Positions 3,867-5,480 of a stretch of DNA of 5,480 bases are shown piece by piece. How positions within the stretch are numbered: the first letter of the stretch is position 1; every line of letters begins with the position of its first letter. The stretch comes from Acidaminococcales bacterium (GTDB lineage Bacteria; Bacillota; Negativicutes; Acidaminococcales; JAISLQ01), in contig JAISPA010000278.1 of assembly GCA_031275255.1 (NCBI GenBank), forward strand, positions 1 to 5,480. The letters are read 5' to 3'. Below the pieces are notes generated by a model that worked only from the letters and a program-made list of their open reading frames with translations, had not been told where the DNA came from and did no database searches. A program made the position numbers and the translations under genes.

Positions 3867-5480
3867 TCACGCTTTATCCGGTTTATTGACGACAAGCGCC
3901 GAGTAAAGGCTGGCTTTGATTTCCTCAATGACAACGGGTTTTGAGATGTGCCCGTCCATGCCGGCCGCCTTGCTTTCTTCCTGGTCTTCTTTCATGGCGT
4001 TGGCGGTCATGGCGATAATCGGCACGCGCGCGCCGAAGGGATTTTTTTCTTCTTCAAGCCGCCGTATCGCGCGCGTGGCTTCCAGCCCGTCCATGACCGG
4101 CATACGGATATCCATAAAAATCAGGTCATAGTCTTTTTGTAAAAAAGCGGCTACGCCTTCTTCCCCGTTCTCCGCCAAATCCACTTCCAGTCCCATCTCC
4201 GCCAGCACTGCCTGGGCGATCTCCTGGTTGATTTCGTTGTCTTCCACGACAAGCACCTTAAAGCCGTCATAACGCCGCTCTACTATGGGGGCGCCCGCCG
4301 CGCCGTCTTCATTTTCTTCTTCACGGCAGGATTCCAGATCGATGAAGAAGGAGAATTCGCTGCCTTTTCCCAATTCGCTTTTTACCGCTATTGTCCCGCC
4401 CATCATTTCCACCAAAGCCCTGCTGATGGTCAGCCCCAAGCCGGTACCGCCGAATTTGCGCGCCGTGGAACTGTCGGCCTGTGTAAACTGCTTGAAGATG
4501 CCCTCCTGCTGCTTTTCATTCATGCCAATCCCCGTATCCTTCACCTGACAATAAAGCCGCAGCGTGCCTGAAAGCATCTCTTCGGTTTTCATGGTTAAGG
4601 TAACCGAACCTTGTTTGGTGAATTTTACCGCGTTGCCGATAAGATTGAGCAGTATCTGGGTCAGCCGCAGATCGTCGCCGACCGCCGCCAGCGGCATGGA
4701 AGCATCCGCCAGAATTACCAAATCCAGATTTTTCTCCGCCGCTTTCGGCTTGACGACGTCTTCAATAATTTCGATAATCGATTTAAAATGAAACGGGTGT
4801 TTATCAATTTCCATCTTCCCGGCTTCAATTTTGGAAAAGTCGAGAATATCGTTGATAATACTGAGCAGCAGCGCCGCCGAGGCGTGTATTTTGTCGAGAT
4901 ATTCCAACCGCTGTTTTTCCGAACGGGCATTTCGGGCCAGGTAAGTCAGCCCCAGTACGCCGTTCATGGGCGTCCTCAGTTCGTGGCTCATGTGGGCGAG
5001 AAATTCCCTCTGCGCTATGTTTACACCCTCGGCCAACAGCAGCGCGTTGTGCTCTTCGGCGGCTTTAGCGATGTCAGCAGCCATTGCGTTGATGCTGTCG
5101 ACAACTTCGCCCAATTCGCCGTCCGCTTTGTCCAAAGTCTTTGTCAAATCAAAACGCAGTTCGCGGATGCCTTTGACTATGCGGCTCACGTCGTGCGTGG
5201 TATGCCGGTAAACCAGCATCATCACACCGAGCAGCAGCACATACATCGCGCCCATGATTTTAAGCATTCCTTCGGAGAGGTTGTTGAACTCCGTTTCTAT
5301 GTCGCCGGCGAACTCGTTTACCCATATATAGCCTATGACGCGGCCTCCCCGCTCGACAGGCACCATGGCGTTCATGATGTTGCCGCGTACCATCTGCCCC
5401 GTCCTCACCGCCGCCTTGTTTGTCGCCATGACCATCCGCCCGGGATGGCCTTCGGCTATAGATCTGCCCACCATGTTCTG
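3867..5480 (-). CDS. Hybrid sensor histidine kinase with C-terminal receiver, N-terminus outside window
   Basis: The minus-strand frame stays open to the right edge, so the gene is partial. The 535 residues from the first visible Met (5474) are numbered here. Residues 1-60 look like the end of an extracellular Cache-type sensor ([20 protein letters not shown], 35-54). A membrane helix covers about 72-90 and a HAMP-like linker about 91-140. HisKA contains the H-box [13 protein letters not shown] with phosphoacceptor H164. The HATPase domain (about 265-380) has N281 (N-box), DTGIG (313-317) and GGTGLGL (342-348). A receiver domain (about 405-525) has D412, phosphoacceptor D455 (FMDIRMP), T490 and K512, all the residues needed. 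No Hpt domain follows, so phosphate must pass to a separate Hpt protein, or the receiver works internally. The full protein would sit in the inner membrane and sense a periplasmic or external ligand that cannot be read from this fragment. It converges on sdaAA and shares the terminator, so co-regulation is not implied. Confidence 0.93.
   Translation of the reverse strand, partial: QNMVGRSIAEGHPGRMVMATNKAAVRTGQMVRGNIMNAMVPVERGGRVIGYIWVNEFAGDIETEFNNLSEGMLKIMGAMYVLLLGVMMLVYRHTTHDVSRIVKGIRELRFDLTKTLDKADGELGEVVDSINAMAADIAKAAEEHNALLLAEGVNIAQREFLAHMSHELRTPMNGVLGLTYLARNARSEKQRLEYLDKIHASAALLLSIINDILDFSKIEAGKMEIDKHPFHFKSIIEIIEDVVKPKAAEKNLDLVILADASMPLAAVGDDLRLTQILLNLIGNAVKFTKQGSVTLTMKTEEMLSGTLRLYCQVKDTGIGMNEKQQEGIFKQFTQADSSTARKFGGTGLGLTISRALVEMMGGTIAVKSELGKGSEFSFFIDLESCREEENEDGAAGAPIVERRYDGFKVLVVEDNEINQEIAQAVLAEMGLEVDLAENGEEGVAAFLQKDYDLIFMDIRMPVMDGLEATRAIRRLEEEKNPFGARVPIIAMTANAMKEDQEESKAAGMDGHISKPVVIEEIKASLYSALVVNKPDKA

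Noticed and set aside
1..5480. CRISPR array, toxin-antitoxin pair, phage or defence genes
   Set aside because: No regularly spaced direct repeats and no such protein motifs were seen on either strand.

Overview
The window is a chromosomal segment of an anaerobic, fairly GC-rich member of the Bacillota. I lean towards the Negativicutes (Sporomusa or Acidaminococcus relatives), but that is inference. Supporting points are the split Fe-S L-serine dehydratase in the order sdaAB-sdaAA, the Bacillota-like tRNAs with encoded CCA, and a transposase remnant of a type I associate with that group. No rRNA or marker gene is present to settle it.

Layout. Positions 1-204 hold the 5' remnant of an insertion-sequence transposase. 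Next is a small tRNA region: a good sigma-A promoter, tRNA-Gln(CUG) at 240-313, a 315-base spacer full of GC-rich inverted repeats, tRNA-Glu(CUC) at 629-703, and a clear intrinsic terminator at 723-753. Positions 754-1093 carry no credible protein gene. They contain a run of good hairpins ending in a terminator-like stem plus seven T's, and a 15-base imperfect direct repeat.

From 1094 to 3702 four genes run on the + strand with tight or modest spacing: a YigZ/IMPACT-family protein, a 105-residue membrane protein of unknown function joined to it by a 4-base overlap and a TTG start, then sdaAB and sdaAA. The last two together form the oxygen-sensitive [4Fe-4S] L-serine dehydratase (L-serine to pyruvate and ammonia). 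A bidirectional terminator at 3783-3809 separates this block from a converging minus-strand gene. That gene encodes a hybrid histidine kinase (sensor end, membrane segment, HAMP-like linker, HisKA, HATPase, receiver) whose N-terminus lies beyond the right edge.

How they fit together: the two tRNAs are the C34 isoacceptors for CAG and GAG, and in most Bacillota both would be charged by the same glutamyl-tRNA synthetase. The serine dehydratase feeds serine carbon into pyruvate. The kinase is only a convergent neighbour, so its position does not indicate its signal. I see no obvious defence system or new multi-gene system. The least explained parts are the structured non-coding stretch at about 798-1021 and the coupled small membrane protein.
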